DNA from: Acidimicrobiaceae bacterium
GTDB lineage: Bacteria; Actinomycetota; Acidimicrobiia; Acidimicrobiales; RAAP-2
Direction of reading: 5' to 3'
Assembly: GCA_025350565.1 (NCBI GenBank)
Contig: JANXXO010000023.1
Location: 1-48,801 of the forward strand
Length of the DNA: 48,801 bases
The position numbers were made by a program, and so were the translations under genes. How positions within the stretch are numbered: the first letter of the stretch is position 1; each line of letters opens with the position of its first letter. Shown here one piece after another: positions 1-7,670 of this stretch. The notes below the pieces were generated by a model that did not search any database, was not told where the DNA came from, and saw nothing but the letters and a program-made list of their open reading frames with translations.

Positions 1-119
1 CAGCGGGTCGCATCGAGCAACGCCCGCGAGATATCTCCCAGCCGAACGGTGACGTTCTCGGGCTCGCTTTGCGCCGTATCGTCCTCACCCGTAAATATTC
101 GAAGGCGATGTCGCATCAT
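1..119 (-). CDS. Hypothetical protein, N-terminal fragment (runs off the left edge)
   Basis: The minus strand stays open from two adjacent ATG codons (117-119 and 114-116) to the edge of the window and gives about 39 residues, beginning MMRHRLRIFTGEDD and continuing with VTVRLGDISRALLDATR. The sense of the residues (charged and hydrophobic alternation, no stop) suggests a real gene start, and an AGGGA stretch lies just upstream. I do not recognise the family, and the catalytic or structural part is outside the window. It is divergent from aroC; about 240 bases between the two promoters (120-362) are of lower GC and hold no gene I can support. Confidence 0.5.
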   Translation of the reverse strand, partial: MMRHRLRIFTGEDDTAQSEPENVTVRLGDISRALLDATR

Positions 120-362
120 AATCATCCCTGGTGTCGAAGCGACGGAAGTTCCATCCGTAGAACCGCGCAAACTCCTCGCGGTGATCCTATCATCGGCATA
201 GTCCTTCGAGCTGCTTGACGGAATGTGCCGGAAAATCCGCAAAATACAGAAAGGAGTCCTGCGACGCGCCAAGATTGCTCAATCCACCAATAAGAAAGGA
301 CTTGCGCTTCATCTATTCTCGCAGAATGCAAATGCGGTTTCGCATCCGTTCCGTCACCATGG

Positions 363-391
363 CTGAACAACCTGACGTTCTTCGGTAGAAT
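363..391 (+). promoter_or_regulatory. Predicted promoter of the aro operon
   Basis: CTGAAC (363-368) and TAGAAT (386-391) are separated by 17 bases and match a housekeeping promoter. The aroC ATG at 402 lies 10 bases after the -10 element, so the transcript would start at or within a few bases of the start codon (leaderless or nearly so). No Shine-Dalgarno sequence precedes the ATG, which agrees with this. Confidence 0.5.
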
Positions 392-401
392 GTGCCGTAC
401 C

Positions 402-1616
402 ATGGCAGGAAACTCATTTGGACAAGCGTTTCGAATCACCACGGCTGGCGAAAGCCACGGCCCCTCGCTGAGCGTCATCGTGGAAGGTCTGCCCGCCGGT
501 CTACCCATCACGGTCGAGCAGATCAGTAACGAACTCTCGCGGCGTCGCCTCGGCTATGGGCGCGGCCCTCGAATGCGCTTCGAACGAGATGAACTTCGCC
601 TCATCGGCGGCGTCCGACACGGTCGAACACTCGGCTCCCCGGTCGCCGTGGAGATTCTCAACTCTGAGTGGCCGAAATGGGAGCAGGAGATGTCGCCCGC
701 TCCGGGGACACCGACCAAGAAGGCAACCACGCCTCGTCCCGGTCACGCCGACCTCGCAGGGATGCAGAAGTACAACTTCGACGACGCGCGCGACGTGCTC
801 GAACGCGCGTCGGCTCGAGAGACGGCCGCTCGCGTTGTCGCCGGAGCGCTCGCGAAGGCACTGCTCGGGACTATTAACGTCCGCGTGGTCAGCCACGTCG
901 TGCGAATAGGCGAGGCCGCGGTGACCAACGGCGTGCGACCGTTGCCCGAGGACCTCGACCACGTCGACGACAACGAGGTCCGCTGCTTCGATCCTGCGAC
1001 CGCCGCCGCCATGATCGCCGAGATCAAATCCGCGGCGAAAGACGGTGACTCGCTGGGAGGGATTGTGGAGGTCATCGCGTACGGCGTACCAGTGGGTCTG
1101 GGCAGTCACGTGCACTGGGACCGCAAACTCGACGGCCTGCTCGCCGGCGCACTCATGAGCATTCAGGCCGTCAAGGCGGTCGAAATCGGCGACGGGATGG
1201 CGCAGGCCAGTCAACGCGGCAGCGTGGCCCACGACGCGATCGCTCTCGACACCAGCTACGAGCGCGGCGGCGGCTACGTTCGGCGAAGCGACCACGCCGG
1301 GGGCCTCGAAGGTGGCATCTCGTCGGGCGCCGCCATTGTCGCCAAGGCGGCAATGAAACCTCTCTCCACTCTTAATCGACCCGTTCTCGAGACCGTTGAC
1401 GTGGCGACGGGAGAGACGGCGGTGTCGTTCAAGGAGCGCACCGACGTGACCGCCGTGCCGGCCCTCGGTGTCGTGACCGAAGCGATGATGGCACTCGTCC
1501 TCGCCAGCGAAGCGTTGCGAAAGTTCGGCGGCGACTCCGTCGAGGAGTTCGTGCGCAACCACGACTCGTACGTCGCCAATCTCGGATCGACGTCGTCGGC
1601 CGCTCGACCCGAATAG
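402..1616 (+). CDS. aroC: Chorismate synthase
   Basis: Converts 5-enolpyruvylshikimate 3-phosphate to chorismate, the last step of the shikimate pathway, using reduced FMN. The 404-residue product has the N-terminal signature around GESHGPSLSVIVEGLPAG, the RRRLGYGRGPR segment and the C-terminal HAGGLEGGISSG motif, and is of normal length. I chose ATG 402 (MAGNSFGQAFRIT) over ATG 390, because 390 overlaps the predicted -10 element and adds four residues not expected in the family. It is first of a tight operon; aroK begins two bases after its stop. Function is secure from the motifs. Confidence 0.95.
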   Translation: MAGNSFGQAFRITTAGESHGPSLSVIVEGLPAGLPITVEQISNELSRRRLGYGRGPRMRFERDELRLIGGVRHGRTLGSPVAVEILNSEWPKWEQEMSPAPGTPTKKATTPRPGHADLAGMQKYNFDDARDVLERASARETAARVVAGALAKALLGTINVRVVSHVVRIGEAAVTNGVRPLPEDLDHVDDNEVRCFDPATAAAMIAEIKSAAKDGDSLGGIVEVIAYGVPVGLGSHVHWDRKLDGLLAGALMSIQAVKAVEIGDGMAQASQRGSVAHDAIALDTSYERGGGYVRRSDHAGGLEGGISSGAAIVAKAAMKPLSTLNRPVLETVDVATGETAVSFKERTDVTAVPALGVVTEAMMALVLASEALRKFGGDSVEEFVRNHDSYVANLGSTSSAARPE

Positions 1617-1618
1617 TC

Positions 1619-2119
1619 ATGGCCCGCCTCGTCCTCGTGGGACTCCCGGGCGTGGGCAAAACGACCGTGGCTCACGCACTCGCGCAGGCCTGGCACTGTG
1701 CGGCGCTCGACACCGACGAGGTGGTCGCGTCGAACGTGGGCATGTCGGCGCCGCAGTACTTACGAGAACGCGGCGAAACGGAGTTTCGGATGCGCGAACT
1801 CGAGGCCCTGAAAGAAGCCGTCGCCACCAACGACGTCGTGGCGACGGGCGGAGGGGTGGTGTGCACGTCAGAGGCGCGCGAGGTCTTGTTGCGCGAGTGC
1901 ACCCTCTGGCTCGACTGTATCGATGAAGAGATTGTCCCGCGACTGAAGGAGATCGATCGGCCGCTGCTTGAGGGCGACTCCGGCGCGCAACTCGCGAAGC
2001 TTCGCGCCCAACGCGGCGCCTGGTATCAAGAGGTCGCCAAGGCGCGTATCGAGGCGTCAGGGACGCTCGATAATGTGCTCGAACGAGTACGCCTGGGCCT
2101 CGAAGGCGTTCGAGCGTGA
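1619..2119 (+). CDS. aroK: Shikimate kinase
   Basis: Phosphorylates shikimate at the 3-hydroxyl with ATP. The 166-residue protein opens with a Walker A loop (GLPGVGKTTVA), followed by the substrate-binding DTDE segment (residues about 32-35, family form DxD), an RE-G-E-x-FR motif (RERGETEFRMRE) that holds the shikimate-binding arginine, and the GGGVV loop. Length is typical for the NMP-kinase-like fold. The start follows the aroC stop by two bases, and its end overlaps aroB by four bases, so the genes are probably translationally coupled. Confidence 0.93.
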   Translation: MARLVLVGLPGVGKTTVAHALAQAWHCAALDTDEVVASNVGMSAPQYLRERGETEFRMRELEALKEAVATNDVVATGGGVVCTSEAREVLLRECTLWLDCIDEEIVPRLKEIDRPLLEGDSGAQLAKLRAQRGAWYQEVAKARIEASGTLDNVLERVRLGLEGVRA

Positions 2120-3162
2120 AGATCAGCGTTGACCTCGGGCCGCGTTCCTACGATGTGGTGCTCGATGATGGGGCCCGACACGAGCTGGAAGAACTCGTCG
2201 CCACGCGCGCTCCACGCGCGAAAGCTGCGGTCATCGTGACGTCGACGTCGCTCACGACCCAACCGTGGTTCGATGTCACGACGGGCCTGCGCCAATCCGT
2301 GCTCGACGTGGGTGAGGGCGAAGCAGTGAAGTCACTGGCCAACGTGGAAGATCTCCTCGAACGAATGGCCGTGCTCGAACTTTCGCGCGACGACGTCGTG
2401 GTGGGCGTGGGCGGCGGGGCCATCACGGACCTGGCCGGCTTCGCCGCGGCCACGTACCTCCGCGGCGTGGCACTGATCCAGGTGCCGACGTCACTGGTCG
2501 GACAGGTCGACGCTGCCATTGGCGGCAAGACCGGGGTCAACCTTCGTGCCGGCAAGAATCTCGTCGGCGCGTTCTACCAACCTCTCGGAGTGCTGTGCGA
2601 CTTCGCCACCTTGGCGACGTTGCCCGAGCGAGAGCGCCTCGGAGGTTTGGGTGAAGTGGCCAAGTGCTGGCTGCTCGAGGGTCGCGCCGCCGCGGGACTC
2701 GCCGAAGTCTCGACGCACGATTTGATCGCCATGGCCGTACATCTGAAGGCGAACATCGTTGCCAACGATGAGCGCGAAGGCGCGTCGAGGGCTCTGCTGA
2801 ACTACGGTCACACGTTGGCCCACGCGCTGGAAAAGGTGTCGTTCGCGAGAGACCACAATGAGATTCGCCACGGCGAGGCAGTGGCCATTGGTCTGGCCTT
2901 CGCCGCGCGCCTCGCGCGCGCCCTCGGCCGTGTGGGTGACGAAGAAGTACGGCGTCACGACGAGGTGATCGCGGCGCTCGGACTTTCCACCGCACTCGGT
3001 GAGCACTTTCCCACCTCATCGTTGCTCGAGGCGATGGCGCATGATAAAAAGGCCCACCACGATCTGACGTTCGTGCTCGCGGGTGTCGCGGGCTTTGAGG
3101 TCGTGGCCGGGGTCGATCCGTCGGTCGTTGGTGACGTCTTAGAAGCGTTTCGAGGGGAATGA
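2116..3162 (+). CDS. aroB: 3-dehydroquinate synthase
   Basis: Makes 3-dehydroquinate from DAHP in the second step of the shikimate pathway; the family uses NAD and a divalent metal. The 348-residue product shows the glycine-rich VGVGGGAITDLAGFAAATYLRG nucleotide-binding region, the PTSLVGQVDAAIGGKTGVN block and the metal-ligand segment around NYGHTLAHALE. It starts at GTG 2116, overlapping the aroK stop in a GTGA, and ends in an ATGA overlap with aroQ. Gene order and motifs agree. Confidence 0.94.
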   Translation: MKISVDLGPRSYDVVLDDGARHELEELVATRAPRAKAAVIVTSTSLTTQPWFDVTTGLRQSVLDVGEGEAVKSLANVEDLLERMAVLELSRDDVVVGVGGGAITDLAGFAAATYLRGVALIQVPTSLVGQVDAAIGGKTGVNLRAGKNLVGAFYQPLGVLCDFATLATLPERERLGGLGEVAKCWLLEGRAAAGLAEVSTHDLIAMAVHLKANIVANDEREGASRALLNYGHTLAHALEKVSFARDHNEIRHGEAVAIGLAFAARLARALGRVGDEEVRRHDEVIAALGLSTALGEHFPTSSLLEAMAHDKKAHHDLTFVLAGVAGFEVVAGVDPSVVGDVLEAFRGE

Positions 3163-3608
3163 TGACTAGAGAGATCGTGTTGCTGTCGGGTCCGAATCTA
3201 GATTTGCTCGGAACCCGAAATCCCGAGATCTATGGCACCACCACGCTGGACGAGCACGTGGCCCGTTTCAGCCAATTGGCCGCCGAGGCGGGTTTCAGTG
3301 TTCGCCATGTCCAGTCGAACTTCGAAGGTGATCTCATTGAGGCGGTCCAATCAGCGAGAGAGAGCGCGGTGGCCGTCGTCATCAACGCCGGCGCCTTGAC
3401 CCACTCGTCGTGGGCCCTCGCTGACGCACTCGACACCTTCAACGGCATCAAGGTAGAGGTCCATCTCTCGAATCCCGCGGCCCGCGAACCCTTTCGTCAC
3501 CTCAGCACCCTCGCGGGCGTGGTCCATGGATCCATTGCCGGCTTTGGCGCGACCAGTTACGAGTTGGCGCTTGACGCCGTTCGTCGACTCGCGGGAACTG
3601 CGTCTTAA
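3159..3608 (+). CDS. aroQ: 3-dehydroquinate dehydratase, type II
   Basis: Dehydrates 3-dehydroquinate to 3-dehydroshikimate. The 149-residue length is that of the type II dodecameric enzyme, not the type I Schiff-base enzyme. Visible family features are the GPNLDLLGTRNPEIYG opening (with the catalytic tyrosine and arginine), the QSNFEGDLIE segment, NAGALTHSSWALADAL and the VHLSNPAAREPFRHLS region. Start ATG 3159 overlaps aroB; ATG 3162 is an alternative. With aroC, aroK and aroB it supplies four shikimate-pathway steps from one transcript; aroE and aroA are not in the window. Confidence 0.93.
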   Translation: MMTREIVLLSGPNLDLLGTRNPEIYGTTTLDEHVARFSQLAAEAGFSVRHVQSNFEGDLIEAVQSARESAVAVVINAGALTHSSWALADALDTFNGIKVEVHLSNPAAREPFRHLSTLAGVVHGSIAGFGATSYELALDAVRRLAGTAS

Positions 3609-3618
3609 GGCGGCGGGG

Positions 3619-3655
3619 GCGTTGCCTAGACTAGCAACGCACGATTCGCGAAAGG
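3619..3655 (+). promoter_or_regulatory. Inverted repeat with internal -10-like element and RBS before efp
   Basis: Between aroQ and efp, GCGTTGC (3619-3625) and GCAACGC (3634-3640) form an inverted repeat, and TAGACT inside it (3627-3632) fits a -10 element. An AAAGG ribosome binding site lies at 3651-3655, 11 bases before the efp ATG. This could be an internal promoter with an operator-like repeat, or an RNA hairpin that weakly terminates the aro transcript. No U-tract follows, so a promoter is preferred. Confidence 0.35.
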
Positions 3656-3666
3656 TCTCAAAGCTC

Positions 3667-4230
3667 ATGGCTGCAATATCGACGTCGGACATCCGCAACG
3701 GCATCACGATCAAGGTCGACGAAGGCCTCTTTTCGGTGATCGAATTTCAGCACGTGAAGCCCGGCAAAGGCGGAGCGTTCGTGCGCACCAAGTTGCGCAA
3801 CGCACGCACGGGGGCCGTCATAGAGCGCACCTACCGCTCAGACGAGCGGCTCGAGCAGGCCATTATGGACAAGCGTGACACCCAGTTTCTCTACCGCGAC
3901 GGCGATGACTACATCTTCATGGACCAGTCCACCTACGACCAGGTGCCCGTGTCGTCGAAAAGCCTGGGCGAAGCCGCGAACTTCTTGAAAGAGACCGGTA
4001 AGGCCATGTTGATTTTGCACAACGACGAGATCATCGGTGTGGAACTTCCGGCGTCGGTGGAACTCACCATTACCGAAACGGAGCCCGGTATCCAAGGCGA
4101 CCGAGTGTCGGGCGCGCGTAAGTCGGCCACTCTCGAAACGGGACTCGTTATCCAAGTGCCGCTCTTCGTGGGGCCGGGCGAGATGATCAAAGTCGACACG
4201 CGCACCGGCGACTACATGACCCGGGCGTAG
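3667..4230 (+). CDS. efp: Translation elongation factor P
   Basis: Relieves ribosome stalling at consecutive prolines by binding between the P and E sites. The 187-residue protein has the three-domain EF-P length and the conserved loop VKPGKGGAF, with Lys34 at the tip that is modified in some bacteria. The C-terminus carries the EF-P signature region (GLVIQVPLFVGPGEMIKVDTRTGDYMTRA). I chose ATG 3667 because it has a ribosome binding site and gives the family N-terminus; the frame is open further upstream into aroQ. It lies between aroQ and nusB, a common actinobacterial order. No modification genes (epmA, epmB, ymfI) are seen nearby. Confidence 0.95.
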   Translation: MAAISTSDIRNGITIKVDEGLFSVIEFQHVKPGKGGAFVRTKLRNARTGAVIERTYRSDERLEQAIMDKRDTQFLYRDGDDYIFMDQSTYDQVPVSSKSLGEAANFLKETGKAMLILHNDEIIGVELPASVELTITETEPGIQGDRVSGARKSATLETGLVIQVPLFVGPGEMIKVDTRTGDYMTRA

Positions 4231-4231
4231 A

Positions 4232-4633
4232 GTGAGCGAACTCGGCATCTCGCGCCATCGGGCGCGCGAACGCGCGCTGGAGATCATGTACGAGGCGTCC
4301 ATTAAAGACCGCCCCATATTGGACGTCGTAAAGGACCTCTCCATCCATCCCGACGAGTACGTGCTCGCACTCGTGACCTCGTCGTTTGACCACCGGGCTC
4401 GGGCCGATGAACTCATCGCCGAATTTTCCATTGACTGGCCTCTTGAGAGGATTGCTCTGGTGGACCGCTTGGTGATGACGATGGCGATTGGTGAGATGCT
4501 GATGGGGGACGGCCCCCCGAAGGCAGTTATCCTCGACGAAGCGGTGGAGTTAGCCAAGGTGTATTCAACCGATGCGTCACCAAAATTTGTGAACGGCGTG
4601 TTGTCATCAATCGCCGAGCACATTCTTGATTAG
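4232..4633 (+). CDS. nusB: Transcription antitermination factor NusB
   Basis: All-helical protein of 133 residues that, with NusE (ribosomal protein S10), binds boxA RNA and supports antitermination on rRNA operons. Family features are the opening RHRARERALEIMYEA, the central region with IALVDRLVMTMAIGEML and the C-terminal DEAVELAKVYSTDASPKFVNGVLSSIAEH. It starts at GTG 4232, one base after the efp stop. A boxA-like element occurs in the rRNA leader at the far end of this window. Confidence 0.93.
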   Translation: MSELGISRHRARERALEIMYEASIKDRPILDVVKDLSIHPDEYVLALVTSSFDHRARADELIAEFSIDWPLERIALVDRLVMTMAIGEMLMGDGPPKAVILDEAVELAKVYSTDASPKFVNGVLSSIAEHILD

Positions 4634-4650
4634 GTAGGGGAGTCGCCACG

Positions 4651-6387
4651 ATGCCGGGGATGAGTGGATCGCCGATATCTCTTAACAATCCGTTGGTGGT
4701 ACAACTCTTTCGTCGCAGTGCCTTTGTGACCAGTATCTCGTGGATCATCGCCCTCGCCCTGGTAACCCTCATCGTGGCGAGTCTTTTTCGACGCGTCAAT
4801 ACGTTCAATCTCTCGTCGGCGGGACTCGCCGAGCCACGAAGCCGCACTTATCTGCGCATGGGCTTTGGCGTGTTGTGGTTATTCGATGGCCTGTTGCAGT
4901 TCCAGGCCTCGATACCCCTCGGACTGGCCAACCAGGTCGTCGCGCCGATGGCCACGGGGACACCGTCGTGGCTCCACGCGCTGATGTTCGATGGCGTGGG
5001 CATCTGGAACAACCACCCGATTGCCCTGGCCGTCGGCACGGCCTGGATTCAAGTCGGCATCGGCGTCTTGTTACTCGTGTCCAACGCCACGGTCGGGCGC
5101 CTCGCCGCGGGACTCTCGGTGGGATGGGCGACGCTCATTTGGTTAGTCGGCAATGGAGCGGGTGGAATCTTCCAGTCGTCGAATTCAATTCTCTTCGGTT
5201 GGCCCGGAGCGCCGCTCTTCTACGTGGCGGCGGGGGCCTGGCTCGCGCTCACGCCGGCGAATTTCCCTGAGCGTTTTTCGCGCTACACCTTGCGTGGCCT
5301 GTCGATCATCCTGGCGCTCGGAGCGGTGTTGCAGTTCTTGCCGTCGCGGGGATTTTGGCGCGGCGGCAATGCCAATGCCCTCACGATCATGACCTCCAAC
5401 ATGACCCGAATCCCGCAACCGCACGCGCTGTCGTGGATTGTCGCCAGAGTGGGCGACCTGGCGGGCACGCTCGGCGGCGGATTCAACATCGTGGTGATCC
5501 TCTGGCTCGGACTCTGCGCCGTCGGTCTCTGGCTGGCCAGTGCGCGACCTCTTCTCTGGCCCACCCGTACTTTGGTCGTCGGTGCCCTATTTTTCTGGGT
5601 GACGACCCAAGACATACCGCTCTGGGGCGGACTAGCGACCGACGTCAATTCCATGATTCCCATTGCGCTCTTGGCCTGGTGCGCAAGCCCCGCTCGACGA
5701 GTCGAGCGACCGTTGATCCGTCACCTCCCGGTGGAGATGAGGTCGAGTTCCGGTGCCGTGGTGGCGTCGTTCGCGTCGTCCATGGTGGTGTTCTCGGTCA
5801 TCACCATGGGCTGGGCTTCCGTGGCGTCGGCCGAGAGCACACTCTTCGTGGCCCGTAACGGCACGGCGGCCGCGGTGAACACGGTGGCGCCCCCCTTTTC
5901 CTTGACGGACCAACAACGGGTGCCGTACTCGTTGGGCGAGCATCCGGGACGGTACACGCTGCTCACCTTCCTCGACCCGCAGTGCTGGACGGACTGCCCG
6001 CTGCTCGCCGCGCAACTTCGTGCCGTGCGATTGGACTTGGCCGCGAACGCGAAGATTGACGTGGTCGCCGTGGCGGCTGATCCGTATCACGAAAGCATCG
6101 CTGACGTGAAGCGATTCATGACTCTGCACGATCTCAACCCGATTAAGAACTTTTACTTCGTGACGGGCAAGTTAGCGCCACTCCAGAAGATCTGGCACTC
6201 CTACGGCATCACGGTCACCTCGACGCCGACGGCGAGGATGAGCATCCACTCGAATTACGTCTTCATCATCAATCCCAAGGGACGACTGAAGTGGATCGTG
6301 CCCGACGAACCGCTGTCGAACTGGGCCGGACAACGTTCGGCCGAGAGTGAGATCGTCACGCTGCTGCACGAGTCGGGCGTTCGCTAA
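4651..6387 (+). CDS. Polytopic membrane protein fused to a C-terminal SCO1-like copper-binding domain
   Basis: The 578-residue protein has about ten predicted membrane segments over residues 25-395, then an extracytoplasmic thioredoxin-fold domain from about residue 410. That domain has the SCO1/SenC metal site: Cys445 and Cys449 in a C-WTD-CP motif and His533 in a following SIHSNYVFIINPKG segment. SCO proteins deliver copper to the CuA centre of cytochrome c oxidase, and this one keeps all three ligands. The last membrane helix would place the domain outside the cell. A GGGGAG ribosome binding site precedes ATG 4651. The membrane part is not recognised; the fusion suggests copper handling or redox transfer across the membrane. 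It is followed by decayed oxidase-related genes. Confidence 0.75.
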   Translation: MPGMSGSPISLNNPLVVQLFRRSAFVTSISWIIALALVTLIVASLFRRVNTFNLSSAGLAEPRSRTYLRMGFGVLWLFDGLLQFQASIPLGLANQVVAPMATGTPSWLHALMFDGVGIWNNHPIALAVGTAWIQVGIGVLLLVSNATVGRLAAGLSVGWATLIWLVGNGAGGIFQSSNSILFGWPGAPLFYVAAGAWLALTPANFPERFSRYTLRGLSIILALGAVLQFLPSRGFWRGGNANALTIMTSNMTRIPQPHALSWIVARVGDLAGTLGGGFNIVVILWLGLCAVGLWLASARPLLWPTRTLVVGALFFWVTTQDIPLWGGLATDVNSMIPIALLAWCASPARRVERPLIRHLPVEMRSSSGAVVASFASSMVVFSVITMGWASVASAESTLFVARNGTAAAVNTVAPPFSLTDQQRVPYSLGEHPGRYTLLTFLDPQCWTDCPLLAAQLRAVRLDLAANAKIDVVAVAADPYHESIADVKRFMTLHDLNPIKNFYFVTGKLAPLQKIWHSYGITVTSTPTARMSIHSNYVFIINPKGRLKWIVPDEPLSNWAGQRSAESEIVTLLHESGVR

Positions 6388-6389
6388 TC

Positions 6390-6793
6390 GTGACGCCGCT
6401 CGGGCTCCTCGCGGTGACCGGTGCGGTGCTTACCATCCTCGCGTTCGACCGACGTTCGACCAGATCGCGACGAGCCCGTCGTGCAGGTGGTAATGACGTG
6501 GTCACCATGTTCGAGATGTTGGTTCTCGCCGTGTCGATGTCGATCTTCACGAAAGTCTCGTCGTACAGCGTGATGGTGCCGGCCACGGCATGGCCCTCAT
6601 GCCCGGTATGGCCACGTCGGTCACGGCGGCTTTTCATCAACAACAACTGGCCGCGGCGATTCTGTGGATTTGCGGCGACTTCTGGGCCGTACCCATCCTG
6701 TTCGTCATTACCCGTCAGGCGGTGAGTCGCGACGGTTCCCTCTTCGCCGTCCTCGAGCGTCAGTCGTCGCGTTTCTTCGGGGCGACGGACTGA
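6390..6793 (+). pseudogene. Remnant of a CtaG-like cytochrome c oxidase assembly factor
   Basis: A GTG at 6390, two bases after the preceding stop, begins a hydrophobic N-terminus (TPLGLLAVTGAVLTILAFDRR), but the frame soon loses sense. From about 6493 a different frame carries a plausible C-terminus (AGHGMALMPGMATSV, then QQQLAAAILWICGDFWAVPILFVI) up to the stop at 6791-6793. The QQQLA-x4-LW-x2-GD pattern resembles the end of Caa3-type CtaG assembly proteins, which are normally several times longer with about seven membrane helices. A large internal deletion plus at least one frameshift is the simplest reading. Family assignment rests only on the C-terminal motif. Its 3' end overlaps the convergent gene at 6760-7083 by 34 bases. 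Confidence 0.5.
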
Positions 6794-7083
6794 TCGGTCC
6801 CGTGCACCGTGGCCAAATAGGCGTTCCAGGCGTCGAGCTCGGGATCGTGGGTGTCGAACGCCACGGCCGGCCGGGTGATCTCGCCTCGCTCATCTTGGAG
6901 AAGTTTGCGCCACATGTAGATCGCGTACGATCCGAGCAGGGGCCACTCAAAGACGTACGCCCACGACAGCCCATTGCCGCCGAGGGCGCGCTGGAGTTCG
7001 AAGATGAAGGCGGGCACGCAGATGACCTCGGCCAAGAAAAGGCCGAAATTGATTCTGAACGTATTCTTAGTTTCGCCTGACAT
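6760..7083 (-). CDS. Small membrane protein of unknown function
   Basis: The 107-residue product has two hydrophobic segments (INFGLFLAEVICVPAFIFEL and WAYVFEWPLLGSYAIYMW), followed by a charged tail rich in Asp, Arg and Lys, so both ends are probably cytoplasmic. I do not recognise a named family. The gene looks intact, unlike its neighbours: ATG 7083 is preceded at seven bases by a TAAAAT -10 element, consistent with a leaderless mRNA. It converges with the CtaG-like remnant. Location inside an oxidase-related region hints at a respiratory link, but nothing in the sequence proves it. Confidence 0.65.
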   Translation of the reverse strand: MSGETKNTFRINFGLFLAEVICVPAFIFELQRALGGNGLSWAYVFEWPLLGSYAIYMWRKLLQDERGEITRPAVAFDTHDPELDAWNAYLATVHGTDQSVAPKKRDD

Positions 7084-7090
7084 TGGAAAG

Positions 7091-7120
7091 ATTTTAACGC
7101 TTCGCTCGCAATGCCCTCAA
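7091..7120 (-). promoter_or_regulatory. Predicted promoter of the small membrane protein gene
   Basis: On the minus strand TTGAGG (7120-7115) and TAAAAT (7096-7091) are separated by 18 bases. The ATG at 7083 begins eight bases after the -10 element, so the transcript is probably leaderless; no Shine-Dalgarno sequence is present. Confidence 0.5.
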
Positions 7121-7190
7121 TCACCTATCACGTAGAACGCCGCCGGAGTTTGGTCAAGTAGGTGCGCGCGTCGTGTCGAAAGGAGAACGA

Positions 7191-7670
7191 TTGAACAGAT
7201 CGAGGTGCCTAGGCGTTGCCGGGCTTCGGTACTGATCAGTGGAGGCATTGAAGTTGACCGGCTTTGCGTTGGCGAGCAGCACTCCGCACCGATCGGCACT
7301 CAATTGCGTCACCGACCAGTCGGCCGCCAAGACGTGCAATCTCACGATTGCCACGTACCCCGACTCTGGCGAGGGTGTCCACGGTTCGACCGGCGGAGCG
7401 CACCCCGACTGGGTCACGTACTCCAATGACAATCTCGTGGTACTCCCGAACACCACCGTCAACGTCACGGTGAACCAGTACGACTCCGGCGGCTCGCTGA
7501 ACAACGCCTTTTTTTGACCAGGTGATGGGAACGGTCGGCGGCACGGTCACCTTCGACGGCGTCGCCAAGACCCACGTGGATTCCACCAACATTGGCCACC
7601 TTCACTTTGCGGGGTCTTCCAGGCAGCGGTACGAATTTGTTCGTCTCCGTACCTCTCCCCTCGGACGCGA
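7191..7670 (+). pseudogene. Broken gene for a secreted cupredoxin-like protein
   Basis: A strong AAAGGAG site (7179-7185) precedes TTG 7191. The frame then hits a TGA at 7233 but continues in the same frame with good coding sense: NLTIATYPDSGEGVHG, HPDWVTYSNDNLVV, then VNVTVNQYDSGGSLNN. At a run of seven T (7509-7515) the frame shifts by one base and resumes as DQVMGTVGGTVTFDG. After IGH (7591-7599) two bases are missing and the third frame resumes with FTLRGLPGSGTNLFVSVPLP. Restoring the frames gives IGHTFTLRG, in the style of beta-sandwich cupredoxin or oxidase subunit II-like domains with a histidine. That assignment is tentative; the copper-site cysteine region is not preserved. Confidence 0.6.

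Noticed and set aside
180..320. A 40-codon minus-strand frame between the left-edge gene and aroC
   Set aside because: No ribosome binding site or promoter in register and no recognisable protein features; treated as non-coding.
122..511. Minus-strand open frame of 129 codons spanning the aroC promoter and start
   Set aside because: It overlaps the secure aroC coding region in antisense, has no ribosome binding site, and its residues show no family features.
501..1562. Long antisense open frame inside aroC, and similar long antisense frames in pyrC, carB, metK, pheT and the helicase gene
   Set aside because: High-GC codon bias produces such shadows; the sense frames carry full sets of family motifs.
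7236..7592. Antisense open frame over the cupredoxin-like remnant as an alternative gene
   Set aside because: It lacks protein-like features, whereas the sense strand reads sensibly across all three frames.
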